Part shown: piece after piece, positions 21,004 through 30,427 of the stretch
Numbering within the stretch: position 1 is the first letter of the stretch
Layout of the letters: each line of letters opens with the position of its first letter
Assembly (NCBI GenBank): GCA_022709905.1
Contig: JAKLHY010000078.1
Span: 1-33,153 of the forward strand
Direction: 5' to 3'
Source of the DNA: Verrucomicrobiota bacterium
GTDB lineage: Bacteria; Verrucomicrobiota; Verrucomicrobiia; Limisphaerales; UBA1319
Length of the DNA: 33,153 nt
Translations under genes and position numbers: made by a program
The notes under the pieces: model-generated
Seen by the model: only the letters and a program-made list of their open reading frames with translations
Databases searched by the model: none
Told to the model about the DNA's origin: nothing

Positions 21004-21860
21004 TCCCCTTTGAGTTTGTCTTTGAGAAAAGCCACGGTGCGTTGCCAGGCCCGGTCGGCGGATTCCTTATGGAACCGGGAGCCGGTGTCGTTCATGAACG
21101 CGTGGCCCGCGCCTTCGTAACGATAGATTTTATAATCGATGCCGGCTTTTTTCAGGGCCGCTTCGAAGGGGGCAATGCCGGCATTGATCCGTTCGTCGTC
21201 GCCCGCGTAATGAATCAACATGGCGGCCTTGATCTTGGGAACATCCTCGGGGGCGGGCTGGCTGCCATAGAACGGCACGGCTGCCGTCAGATCGGGCGCA
21301 TGAACGGCGACCTGGTTGGTGACCGCGCCGCCCCAGCAGAATCCCATGCAAGCCACCTTGCCAGTGGTTTGGGGATGAGTCTTGAGATAGGCCACAGCGG
21401 CAACAAAGTTCTTCGTGTTCGACTCCCGATCGAGCTTTTGGAAGAGCGGCCGCGCCTCGTCGGGATTAGCTGGGGTTCCCCCCTGAGGCGAGAGGGCATC
21501 GGGGGCAATGACGAGGAATCCCTCGAGAGCCACCCGCCGGGCCATATCTTCGATGTGGGCGTTCAAACCCCGGTTTTCATGGATGACAATCACGCCGGCG
21601 AGCTTGGTGGTTCCTTTGGGCCGTGCCGAAAAGGCCCGGACCTCGCCTTTGTCGCCTTGGTATTGGATGTAACCTGTATCGAGCCGCGGATCATCTTTGG
21701 GAACAACCTGGGCCATCGCTTCGGTTTTCTCCAGGATCGGCAACAGGGCCGCAGCGGCGGCCGCCCCGCCGGCGAGTTTGGTTAGTCTTTCGAGAAACGA
21801 GCGACGATCGAGGTTGCCGCGTTGAAAGGCATCATAGAGATCGTTGATTTCCGGATTCAT
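21000..21860 (-). CDS. Dienelactone hydrolase family protein with Tat-like leader
   Basis: A 286-residue alpha/beta hydrolase. The nucleophile elbow is GFCWGG with Cys175, as in dienelactone hydrolase (Cys-His-Asp triad). The Asp is in YAGDDE and the His in GAGHAFMND. The N-terminus has DRRSFLERLTKLAGGAAAAA, a twin-arginine export leader ending near AMA. The ATG at 21860 is chosen because GAGGA lies about seven bases upstream and it gives a leader of normal length. An in-frame start at 21908 would add 16 non-conserved residues. Classical DLH opens dienelactone in chloroaromatic breakdown, but most exported homologues have unknown substrates. Its stop overlaps that of the convergent radical SAM gene. 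Confidence 0.87.
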   Translation of the reverse strand: MNPEINDLYDAFQRGNLDRRSFLERLTKLAGGAAAAAALLPILEKTEAMAQVVPKDDPRLDTGYIQYQGDKGEVRAFSARPKGTTKLAGVIVIHENRGLNAHIEDMARRVALEGFLVIAPDALSPQGGTPANPDEARPLFQKLDRESNTKNFVAAVAYLKTHPQTTGKVACMGFCWGGAVTNQVAVHAPDLTAAVPFYGSQPAPEDVPKIKAAMLIHYAGDDERINAGIAPFEAALKKAGIDYKIYRYEGAGHAFMNDTGSRFHKESADRAWQRTVAFLKDKLKGD

Positions 21861-22023
21861 AACGTTTTCCTCTTTTTTATGCGCACGGGAGGATTTCACG
21901 TAAGACATAGCTCCAAAAAGCGTGAGGTGACAAGCCTGAAACGCTGCCCGGGATTTTCGTTGTTTTGTTGGAGCCAGCGGTTAAGAATGCGGCGCAATTC
22001 AACTCAAACCGAGCGTTTTATCC

Positions 22024-23475
22024 ATGAAATCGTTACAGACCTTTACTCGGGCCACGGGATGGGCCGCCACTAGCATACTGGTTTTGTCTCTGATCGTGGG
22101 CTGTCAACCTGCGCGGTTCAGCACCGAGACCGGTTCCCGTTCGGCCAGGACGGCTGGGGCAGGCAAACCGACCGCTTTGGATCGTTATGTGGCGGCGCCC
22201 GACACGAACTACAGCTATCGGCTGGTCAATACCATCCGGGGTCAGGGTGCGACCGCCTATTTGATTGAGATGACCTCGCAGGCATGGCTGACGACGCGCG
22301 AGGTGGACAAGCCGGTCTGGAAACACGCCTTGATCATCACCAAGCCCGACGTCGTGACCAGCCCCAATGCGCTGCTGTTCATCGGGGGAGGCAGCAATGA
22401 GAAGCCGATGCCGAAAGGCCCCGATGAAAACATGATTCGGACGGCCATTCGGAGCCGGTCGATTGTGGCTGAACTGAGGCATGTGCCCAATCAACCGCTG
22501 ATATTCATGCAGGACGGCAAACCGCGGTTTGAGGACGACCTGATTGCCTACACCTGGGACAAGTTTCTTCGGACAGGCGATGAGCGCTGGCCGGCGCGAT
22601 TGCCCATGACGAAGAGCGCAGTTCGAGCGATGGACACGATCACGGCATTCTGCGGATCGCCCGAGGGGGGCGGGCATCGGGTGGAAGGTTTTGTGGTGGC
22701 GGGCGGATCGAAGCGGGGCTGGACCACATGGACGACGGCGGCGGTGGACCGGCGTGTGGTGGCAATGGCGCCGATCGTCATTGATGTGTTGAACATCGAA
22801 CCGTCGATGCGGCATCACTATGCCGCCTATGGCTTCTGGGCGCCGTCGGTGGGAGATTATACCAATCATCATGTTATGGAGTGGATGGGCACGCCCGAGT
22901 TTAAGGCTTTGGCCAGGATCGTGGAGCCCTACGAATACCGCGAACGCTTTACCATGCCCAAGCTGCTCATCAACGCCACCGGCGATCAGTTTTTCCTGCC
23001 GGATTCCGCGCAATTTTATTTCCGGGACCTGCCGGGTCCGAAGTACCTCCGCTATGTGCCGAATGCGGATCATTCCTTGAAGGACACGGATGCCTGGCAG
23101 ACGCTGGACGCTTTTTACCGGTCGATCCTCTTGAAGCGACCGCTGCCCCGGCTGGATTGGCGATTGGGCAGGGATGGTTCGATCCGCGCGAAGACACCCG
23201 ATTCTCCGACGTCAGTCCTGCTGTGGCAGGCGACCAATCCCAAGGCCAGGGATTTTCGGCTGGAATCGTTCGGGCCCCAATGGACTAGCACGCCGTTGGC
23301 GGGGGATCACGGGGTTTACCTTGCCAAAATCGATCCTCCCAAGGAAGGCTGGACGGCTTACATGATCGAGTTTGCTTTTCCAGGACCGGAAGGAACGACC
23401 TTGAAACTCACCACAAGTGTGGGAGTAATTCCTGACCGGACCGACTTCGAGTTCCGGCCTGAGTCGCGCCCCTGA
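22024..23475 (+). CDS. PqaA-family (PhoPQ-activated pathogenicity-related) lipoprotein
   Basis: A 483-residue protein with a lipoprotein leader ending LSLIVGC, so it should be anchored to a membrane. The rest matches the PhoPQ-activated pathogenicity-related family, alpha/beta-hydrolase-like proteins. VAGGSKRGWTTW holds the presumed nucleophile Ser229; INATGDQFFLPD and VPNADHSL supply the likely acid and histidine. The C-terminal 100 residues form a separate beta domain. In Salmonella, pqaA is PhoP-regulated and linked to antimicrobial peptide resistance. In PVC bacteria the family is widespread without known function, so no role in virulence is implied here. No strong ribosome site precedes the ATG. 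The transposon-like element begins 23 bp after its stop. Confidence 0.88.
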   Translation: MKSLQTFTRATGWAATSILVLSLIVGCQPARFSTETGSRSARTAGAGKPTALDRYVAAPDTNYSYRLVNTIRGQGATAYLIEMTSQAWLTTREVDKPVWKHALIITKPDVVTSPNALLFIGGGSNEKPMPKGPDENMIRTAIRSRSIVAELRHVPNQPLIFMQDGKPRFEDDLIAYTWDKFLRTGDERWPARLPMTKSAVRAMDTITAFCGSPEGGGHRVEGFVVAGGSKRGWTTWTTAAVDRRVVAMAPIVIDVLNIEPSMRHHYAAYGFWAPSVGDYTNHHVMEWMGTPEFKALARIVEPYEYRERFTMPKLLINATGDQFFLPDSAQFYFRDLPGPKYLRYVPNADHSLKDTDAWQTLDAFYRSILLKRPLPRLDWRLGRDGSIRAKTPDSPTSVLLWQATNPKARDFRLESFGPQWTSTPLAGDHGVYLAKIDPPKEGWTAYMIEFAFPGPEGTTLKLTTSVGVIPDRTDFEFRPESRP

Positions 23476-23498
23476 GGCGCGGTTTGGACGATGACTTA

Positions 23499-23770
23499 GG
23501 GTCCGGCAAGAAATAAGCTATACATTCGCGGCGAGGGATTGTTCGCTCCGACGAGGCGCGAGCGACGCGCATACCCCCAGTAGGTCTGAAAGGAGCGACC
23601 AACGACGTCGGAGTGAAGAAGCACCGCCGCCCCGGAGGGTTGCACTGAAATTGGCCCGGGGCTTCGTTACTCGGTCGGTCGAGTATCGCTGCGGATACAC
23701 TCCTTCCCTCGTGCCTTGCCCCAGGCCAATTTGAGTGCAACGAATGTATAGCTTATTTCTTGACGGACCC
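23499..23770. mobile_element. 272-bp MITE-like element with 31-bp terminal inverted repeats
   Basis: The left end GGGTCCGGCAAGAAATAAGC (continuing to 23528) and the right end, read in reverse complement from 23770 to 23741, match at all but one base. TTA flanks both sides (23496-23498 and 23771-23773), consistent with a 3-bp target duplication. There is no transposase ORF inside. Minus-strand frames give only short unsupported peptides. It fills the gap between the convergent pqaA-like and GH2 genes and its stem could terminate both transcripts. Confidence 0.8.
23638..23741. repeat. Nested inverted repeat inside the MITE-like element
   Basis: GTTGCACTGAAATTGGCCCG (from 23638) and the reverse complement of 23718-23741 agree at 22 of 24 bases, enclosing about 56 bp. 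The outer edge meets the right terminal repeat at 23741, so one palindrome sits against the end of another. Confidence 0.65.
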
Positions 23771-26700
23771 TTACCTGAGAATGTCCGGCTTGTCGGAAAA
23801 GCCGGTCGTGCTCAGGCTGACCGGGCGAAAGATACCGCCGGCGCCATACCAATCGTAGACGCGGAGGGCGAGGGTATGGGTTTGGCCGGGTTGGACTTTT
23901 CCGGTCAGATCATGGCTGAACCTTTCGTTGAACGTATCGATGCGCTTTTCGATATCGCCTCGGCGGGTGACGAGCTGGCCGTCGAGATACAGTTCGTACA
24001 GATCATCGACACCTTCAAAGTTGAGATAGATGGATTGGGCTTTCCATTCCTGGGGGACTTGGACGTTAAGGCGGTACCAGGCCCAGTGATCCAGGGCGGG
24101 GTACCCTTGTGATTCCCAGTGCTGGCCCACCCGGATGTCCTTCCAGGTATCGTCAAGGGCGAGGCCGGGCGAGGCCCAACCTTCGCGCACTCCTTCGTCT
24201 CGGGGATCGGGTTTGAACAGCCAGGGCCTTTGGGTAAGATCGATTTTTTGTTCATGGAGTTTTGCTTTGAGCCGGCTCCAGGAATCATTGGACCACCCAT
24301 TCCGGGGCTGTGGGCCATGGGCGAGGTGGTGGAGCAATTCGGACAGCAGCCACTGGCCTGCCGCGTTGTCCAGAGGCCCGTGCCGAAGGGCGCTCACGAG
24401 GAGTCGTCCCTTGCCAACCCGGGTGTCAAAAAGCAGGGCGTGGGTTTTGACGGTTTTCAGGTCGTGCGTATCCCACAAGAGCAGGGCGGGATCGATTTCA
24501 TCGAGGTAGCCTGGATTGGGGATGACGCGGTCCGCCAGGTCGAAATGTTGGAGCTCAATCCAGAACGGACGAGGGACGCAGTTGCCGAGGGAATGGTTGG
24601 CGACAACGGGCGCGCCGCGAAGGAACCAATGGGAAGAGAGGGGCAGGCTGTTGGTTTGACCGTCGGGCAGCAGGAGCACCCGGCCGCCTTGCTCGAGCCA
24701 TCCGGCCAAAGTGTCATCGAATCGCGTCGCTACGACGAGATCATCCTTTCGAGGTTGTTTCTGGGGGGGCAATTCCGAGAAAAGCTGGCGGGCGAGTCCT
24801 TCCGGCACAGAGGGATGGAGTCGAACACCGCGTGTCCAGCCGTCCAGAGGGCGGGGGACAATCCAAATAGGCCAGGAATTTGTGTAAGCCAGGCCGGGGG
24901 CCTGAAGCGTGGCCTTCACCAGAAGCCGCCGCGGTTGAGCCGTGGATGGAAGCCGACAATTCAGCTCCAGGGCGCGAATCCAAGCGCCGGCCTTCAGCGA
25001 GATAGCCTCGGGCGAGGCCCGAGTGACGGTCTGTCGGGTGTTGGTTGGATCCTGGATTTCGACCGTCAGTTGAGCGTCGGGGATTTTGGCGGCGCCCATA
25101 TGACTGACGATGATGTTTGCATGGAACGATTCGCTTTCGAAGAAACATCGGCGGTCGTTATCGGTCTGGAGCAACACCATCGTATCGGCTTGCCAGCTCC
25201 AGGCGAAAGGCTCCCATTTGGGTTGATCGAAGTAGTCGAGCAGTCCCATGGTGGCCAGCGGAAAATCGCGCAGGACGCTGATCACATAGCCTGCGTAAGG
25301 GATTTCGCGGCGCAGAGTTTCGACCTGGAATTTGCGCATAAGCATGGCGTAGTTGAGGGAATCAGGGACAAGCTGCGTCAGGGTTTCGGGAGATGTGCGA
25401 GGTTCCAGCCGCTTGAGCCATTCTTGCATCGCATCGAAGAAACCGGGCAGCCAATAGGGCCGGTTGGCGCCCAGGCGATCGAGCAAGGGCCTTTGATCAA
25501 ACCAGGTGTCGGCGGCCATGCACTCGCCGAGCACCAAGGGTTTGGGGCCGTGGGCCAGGATATGTTCTTGAAAGCCTTCCAGGGTTTTGACCCACGTGTG
25601 GTTGTTGCCGTAGGGATGGTCGTCATAAAAATCGTGGACACGATTCCAGCCGATCCAACTCGAGTCATCCTCGACGACGGCGCCCGGGATATGCTGGTGG
25701 GCCAGATCGTAGAGCTGTTGAATGACGGCGAGATCGGCGCCCGGGCCCGTTTCGCACGTGAGGCTGCGCAGAATGACCGAGGGATGATTGCGGTCGTAAT
25801 GAAAAAACTCGATGAACTCCCGCCGCAATTCCTCGAGGTGTTCGGGGGTTAGTTGGGGATGCCAGGTGGGATATTCCATCCACGCCAGCATGCCGAGTTC
25901 GTCGCAAAGCTCCAGAAAGCGCTTCGGGGGAATCCAAAGGCAGAACTTCATCGTGTTGAATCCCCAGGAGCGCGCCAGTTCGATGTCTCGACGGAACCGC
26001 GTTTCATCCGGATAAGGCGCCAGGTTCGTCGGGTAATAGCCCCAGTTGAGGATGCCCCGAACGCTTAACGGTTTTCCTTGAAGGCTCAGATGATTGCCCT
26101 GAGCTCGGATCTCGCGGAAGCCGGCAAGACATTGGACCCGATCGATCATCCGACCGTTTTCGACCAAGCCGATTTCCACTTCATATAAACTCGGTTTTTT
26201 GGGGCTCCAGGTTTGAACCTCTTCGACCGGGATTGTGGTCTTTACGGATCGATTCGATTCAGAGATCTTTTTGGAAGAACGATTCCCCCAAGAGTCGGCG
26301 CCTCGAGGGCGCAGACGGATGCTGACCTCGCGGTCATTCCTGGGTGAGGTTCCTCCTTCAAGGTCGAAGACAATCTCCATCTGTTGGGTTTGAGGATTTC
26401 CATAGGTCTGAAGTCCGAGATCATCGATGTAAGTTTCGGAGACAAAGAGGAGTTGGACATCCTGCCAGAGGCCGCCGAAGTGGGGCTGGATAACGGGCAG
26501 GAAGCCCTGGGTGTTGTGGCCAATTTTTTCGTCGAGGCGCACTCGGATTTCGTGCGGTTTCGCTGGATCCGATTTCCGGACCAGATCCGTGACATCAAAA
26601 CGGAACGGGGTCCATCCGCCAAGATGACTGCCGAGTTTCTCGCCGTTCCACCAGACCTCAGCGAAGGTGGCGGCGGCGGTGAACTGTAGCAAAACCCGAT

Positions 26701-26938
26701 GGCTGGGCGGCAGATCGAAGACGGGGATTTCGCGTCGATACCAACCAATACCGTGGAAATTTTGGCCTTCATGCGACTGAAATGTCGATGGGACGCTCAC
26801 CGATTTCCAGGTCTGAGCCGGGGACGAGTCTTGTCGGAATTGCCAGAGACCCTTCAGAGTGAGCGAACGCCGGGGAAGAGAATCATCACCCGATCCGATC
26901 CAAGGGAATAGCAGCAAGAGGCAAAGGATTAAGGCCAT
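23771..26938 (-). CDS. Secreted GH2 family glycoside hydrolase (beta-galactosidase/glucuronidase-like)
   Basis: A 1055-residue exported enzyme with a leader at residues 1-17. An N-terminal sugar-binding beta domain (25-190; GIGWYRREIP, GGWTPFRFDVT), an Ig-like domain (195-290) and a TIM barrel (about 290-590) follow. The likely acid/base is Glu396 (SLTCETGPG) and the nucleophile Glu472 (LVLGECMAADTW), 76 residues apart, the same spacing as E461/E537 of E. coli LacZ. The residue before the acid/base, normally Asn in GH2, is Cys. The C-terminus adds a second galactose-binding-like domain (FEGVDDLYELYLDGQLV). It acts on beta-linked sugars in the periplasm or outside; the exact substrate is unknown. 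Its TAA stop is formed by the TTA flanking the MITE-like element. Confidence 0.85.
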   Translation of the reverse strand: MALILCLLLLFPWIGSGDDSLPRRSLTLKGLWQFRQDSSPAQTWKSVSVPSTFQSHEGQNFHGIGWYRREIPVFDLPPSHRVLLQFTAAATFAEVWWNGEKLGSHLGGWTPFRFDVTDLVRKSDPAKPHEIRVRLDEKIGHNTQGFLPVIQPHFGGLWQDVQLLFVSETYIDDLGLQTYGNPQTQQMEIVFDLEGGTSPRNDREVSIRLRPRGADSWGNRSSKKISESNRSVKTTIPVEEVQTWSPKKPSLYEVEIGLVENGRMIDRVQCLAGFREIRAQGNHLSLQGKPLSVRGILNWGYYPTNLAPYPDETRFRRDIELARSWGFNTMKFCLWIPPKRFLELCDELGMLAWMEYPTWHPQLTPEHLEELRREFIEFFHYDRNHPSVILRSLTCETGPGADLAVIQQLYDLAHQHIPGAVVEDDSSWIGWNRVHDFYDDHPYGNNHTWVKTLEGFQEHILAHGPKPLVLGECMAADTWFDQRPLLDRLGANRPYWLPGFFDAMQEWLKRLEPRTSPETLTQLVPDSLNYAMLMRKFQVETLRREIPYAGYVISVLRDFPLATMGLLDYFDQPKWEPFAWSWQADTMVLLQTDNDRRCFFESESFHANIIVSHMGAAKIPDAQLTVEIQDPTNTRQTVTRASPEAISLKAGAWIRALELNCRLPSTAQPRRLLVKATLQAPGLAYTNSWPIWIVPRPLDGWTRGVRLHPSVPEGLARQLFSELPPQKQPRKDDLVVATRFDDTLAGWLEQGGRVLLLPDGQTNSLPLSSHWFLRGAPVVANHSLGNCVPRPFWIELQHFDLADRVIPNPGYLDEIDPALLLWDTHDLKTVKTHALLFDTRVGKGRLLVSALRHGPLDNAAGQWLLSELLHHLAHGPQPRNGWSNDSWSRLKAKLHEQKIDLTQRPWLFKPDPRDEGVREGWASPGLALDDTWKDIRVGQHWESQGYPALDHWAWYRLNVQVPQEWKAQSIYLNFEGVDDLYELYLDGQLVTRRGDIEKRIDTFNERFSHDLTGKVQPGQTHTLALRVYDWYGAGGIFRPVSLSTTGFSDKPDILR

Positions 26939-27110
26939 GGATGAGCAGACTAATATCGGGGAGGCGGGCCGGCAAGCGTGGGATGGGGCAAGGACTCGGG
27001 GGCCATCATTTCAAATTTGAGATTAAGGAAAGCGTTGCGGTTCGGGAGTCCGCCTTCTGGTTGAACTGGCGAGTTATCGTTGGTTTTGGGGGCTTGGCGA
27101 TGCCGAAGGA

Positions 27111-27695
27111 TCAGTGATGGTGATGATGATGGAAGAGGCGATGGCGGTTTTGGAGGAGGTACCAGAAGATGGCGATGTTGACCGCCAGAATAATGAAAAC
27201 GGTCCAGGTAAAGTGGCGGTGGAGATCGAACAACTCGATGGGAATAAAGAACGCCGATTCACCGATCGCCATCCAGCCCGCCCAGGAAACCCGCATCGCG
27301 AGGCCAAAACCCTCGATGAGCGAGAACAGGCTGTAGAAAAAGGTGCCGGCCGCCACCCAGCGGATATTGGTCGGGGTGATTTGATCCAGTTTTTCGGCCA
27401 ATCCGCTGAAGAACGCGCTTTCGGGATCGAGCCGGATCCAGCGGATCATGCGCTCGAAGAGGGTGGCCAAATCATCGCCGGCCAGGCTGTAAATGCCCAG
27501 GGCCAGCGATAGCAGAAGCAGGCCTTTGCCGAGTTTAAAAAGGATGATGCCGTAGAGCGTGGGCGCGCGTTGTTTGGGCTCGGAAGGCTGTTCGATCGTG
27601 GGAAGTTTCTGGCGATCGAGGTCATCGACGACGCCGACCTCAGGTCCCGGATGGGCGGGACCTGACTCGTGCGATCGACAAGGAGGCGGGTGCAA
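27111..27695 (-). CDS. DUF2127-like membrane protein with natural hexahistidine tail
   Basis: A 194-residue protein with four predicted transmembrane segments: about 48-72 (LYGIILFKLGKGLLLLSLAL), 112-135 (TFFYSLFSLIEGFGLAMR), 140-158 and 165-186 (FTWTVFIILAVNIAIFWYLL). The pattern GIILFKLGKGLL and the C-terminal half resemble DUF2127, a bacterial inner-membrane family of unknown role. The last residues are RHRLFHHHHHH. The only in-frame start before the first helix is a TTG at 27695, two bases after the glyS stop, so translation is likely coupled to glyS. The first 40 residues are poorly hydrophobic and the true start may be later. Function unknown. Confidence 0.75.
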   Translation of the reverse strand: MHPPPCRSHESGPAHPGPEVGVVDDLDRQKLPTIEQPSEPKQRAPTLYGIILFKLGKGLLLLSLALGIYSLAGDDLATLFERMIRWIRLDPESAFFSGLAEKLDQITPTNIRWVAAGTFFYSLFSLIEGFGLAMRVSWAGWMAIGESAFFIPIELFDLHRHFTWTVFIILAVNIAIFWYLLQNRHRLFHHHHHH

Positions 27696-27697
27696 GG

Positions 27698-29320
<1,623 letters not shown>

Positions 29321-29380
29321 AAAATAAGGGGGGCAGTCTTGGCGATCGGGGTGCGCCTGTCAAGGAAGCGTGGGCGCCCT

Positions 29381-29550
29381 TGAACCGCAAATAAAACGAC
29401 TGAACCGCGAATAGACGCCAATCAACGCCAATAATGGCAGGCCAAGTACGAAGGACCGAAGTGTTGGGAACATCGATGGAATGTCTGGGATTCAGCCCAT
29501 CGGATCCCTCCGCTTTCATTCGCGTCTATTGGTGTTCATTCGCGGGTCTG
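29381..29550. repeat. Inverted pair of GCGAATAGACGCCAAT-type repeats
   Basis: The left arm 29381-29432 contains TGAACCGCAAATA and TGAACCGCGAATAGACGCCA in tandem. The right arm 29516-29550 (CATTCGCGTCTATTGGTGTT and following) is its imperfect inverted copy, about 22 of 28 bases in the best block. The two arms enclose about 85 bp in the gap between divergent glyS and hisA. This sequence type is familiar from intergenic regions of many unrelated bacterial genomes. Confidence 0.6.
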
Positions 29551-29556
29551 TTTTTT

Positions 29557-29561
29557 GGAGG
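29557..29561 (+). promoter_or_regulatory. Ribosome binding site that decides the hisA start
   Basis: GGAGG lies seven bases before the GTG at 29569. Every start further upstream in this frame falls inside the inverted repeat, so this site favours GTG as the real start. Confidence 0.5.
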
Positions 29562-29568
29562 ATCTTAT

Positions 29569-30411
29569 GTGGGGTTTTGGGGGCGCCGGTCTTACGGCAA
29601 GGCTTGCCAGGCGCCGGGGCTCAGGCCAAAATCAACCCCGTCTGTGTTTAGACCGTGCATTGATCTTCATGAGGGAAAGGTAAAACAGATTGTCGGCGGC
29701 ACCCTGAGTGGCCGCGCCGAGGATCTGCGGACAAATTTTGTCTCCGAACGCCCCAGCCGATGGTATGCCGAACTGTATCGCAGGGACGGGCTGCGAGGCG
29801 GCCATGTCATCATGCTGGGAACGGGCAACGAACAGGCGGCCTGCGAGGCCCTGGCAGCTTATCCCGATGGAATGCAGGTCGGCGGAGGGATCCATCCCGA
29901 CAACGCCCGGCAATTCATCGAGGCCGGGGCTTCGCATGTGATTGTGACCTCGTGGGTGTTTCGGGAGGGCAGGGTGGATTGGGATCGGTTAGAATCCTTG
30001 GTCTCGATGATTGGCCGGAATCGGCTGGTCCTGGATTTGAGTTGCCGGCGGCGGGACAATGAATACTGGGTGGTCACGGATCGCTGGCAGAAATTCACCC
30101 AGTTCAATCTCAGCCCCAAGAACTTGAGGCAGCTGGCGGTTTACTGTGACGAGTTCCTGATCCACGCGGCGGATGTCGAGGGATTATGCGGAGGAATGGA
30201 TATGGAGCTGGTTGCTTTCCTTGGGATGCATTCGCCTCTTCCGACGACCTATGCGGGGGGCGCCCGGTCTTTGGCCGATTTGGAAGCGGTCACGGAGCTG
30301 GGGCAGGGGCGCATTGATCTGACCATCGGATCGGCTCTGGACATCTTCGGAGGAACCGGCGTGCGTTACGAGGACGTTGTGGCCTTCAACCGCCGGCACG
30401 CAAGGACCTGA
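29569..30411 (+). CDS. hisA: Eukaryotic-type HisA (ProFAR isomerase, HIS6-like)
   Basis: About 280 residues; catalyses the fourth step of histidine synthesis, isomerising ProFAR to PRFAR. The sequence follows yeast His6, not the usual bacterial HisA: CIDLHEGKVKQIVGGTL, TNFVSERPS, HVIMLG, MQVGGGI, VIVTSWVF, RLVLDLSCRR, EFLIHAADVEGLCGGMD, YAGGARS and IDLTIGSALDIFGG all align in order. The first Asp (CIDLH) and the later Asp (HAADVEG) are in the right places for the two catalytic aspartates of the (beta/alpha)8 barrel. The start is the GTG after GGAGG; it gives about 30 extra N-terminal residues, and an internal start nearer SVFRPCID is also possible. No other his genes are in the window. The YdcF-like gene begins 16 bp after its stop. 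Confidence 0.9.
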   Translation: MGFWGRRSYGKACQAPGLRPKSTPSVFRPCIDLHEGKVKQIVGGTLSGRAEDLRTNFVSERPSRWYAELYRRDGLRGGHVIMLGTGNEQAACEALAAYPDGMQVGGGIHPDNARQFIEAGASHVIVTSWVFREGRVDWDRLESLVSMIGRNRLVLDLSCRRRDNEYWVVTDRWQKFTQFNLSPKNLRQLAVYCDEFLIHAADVEGLCGGMDMELVAFLGMHSPLPTTYAGGARSLADLEAVTELGQGRIDLTIGSALDIFGGTGVRYEDVVAFNRRHART

Positions 30412-30427
30412 GCAAACTTTTTTCACT

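Noticed and set aside
24119..25852. 577-residue plus-strand open frame opposite the GH2 gene
   Set aside because: Antisense shadow: no recognisable motif, and the minus strand encodes a complete GH2 enzyme with catalytic residues.
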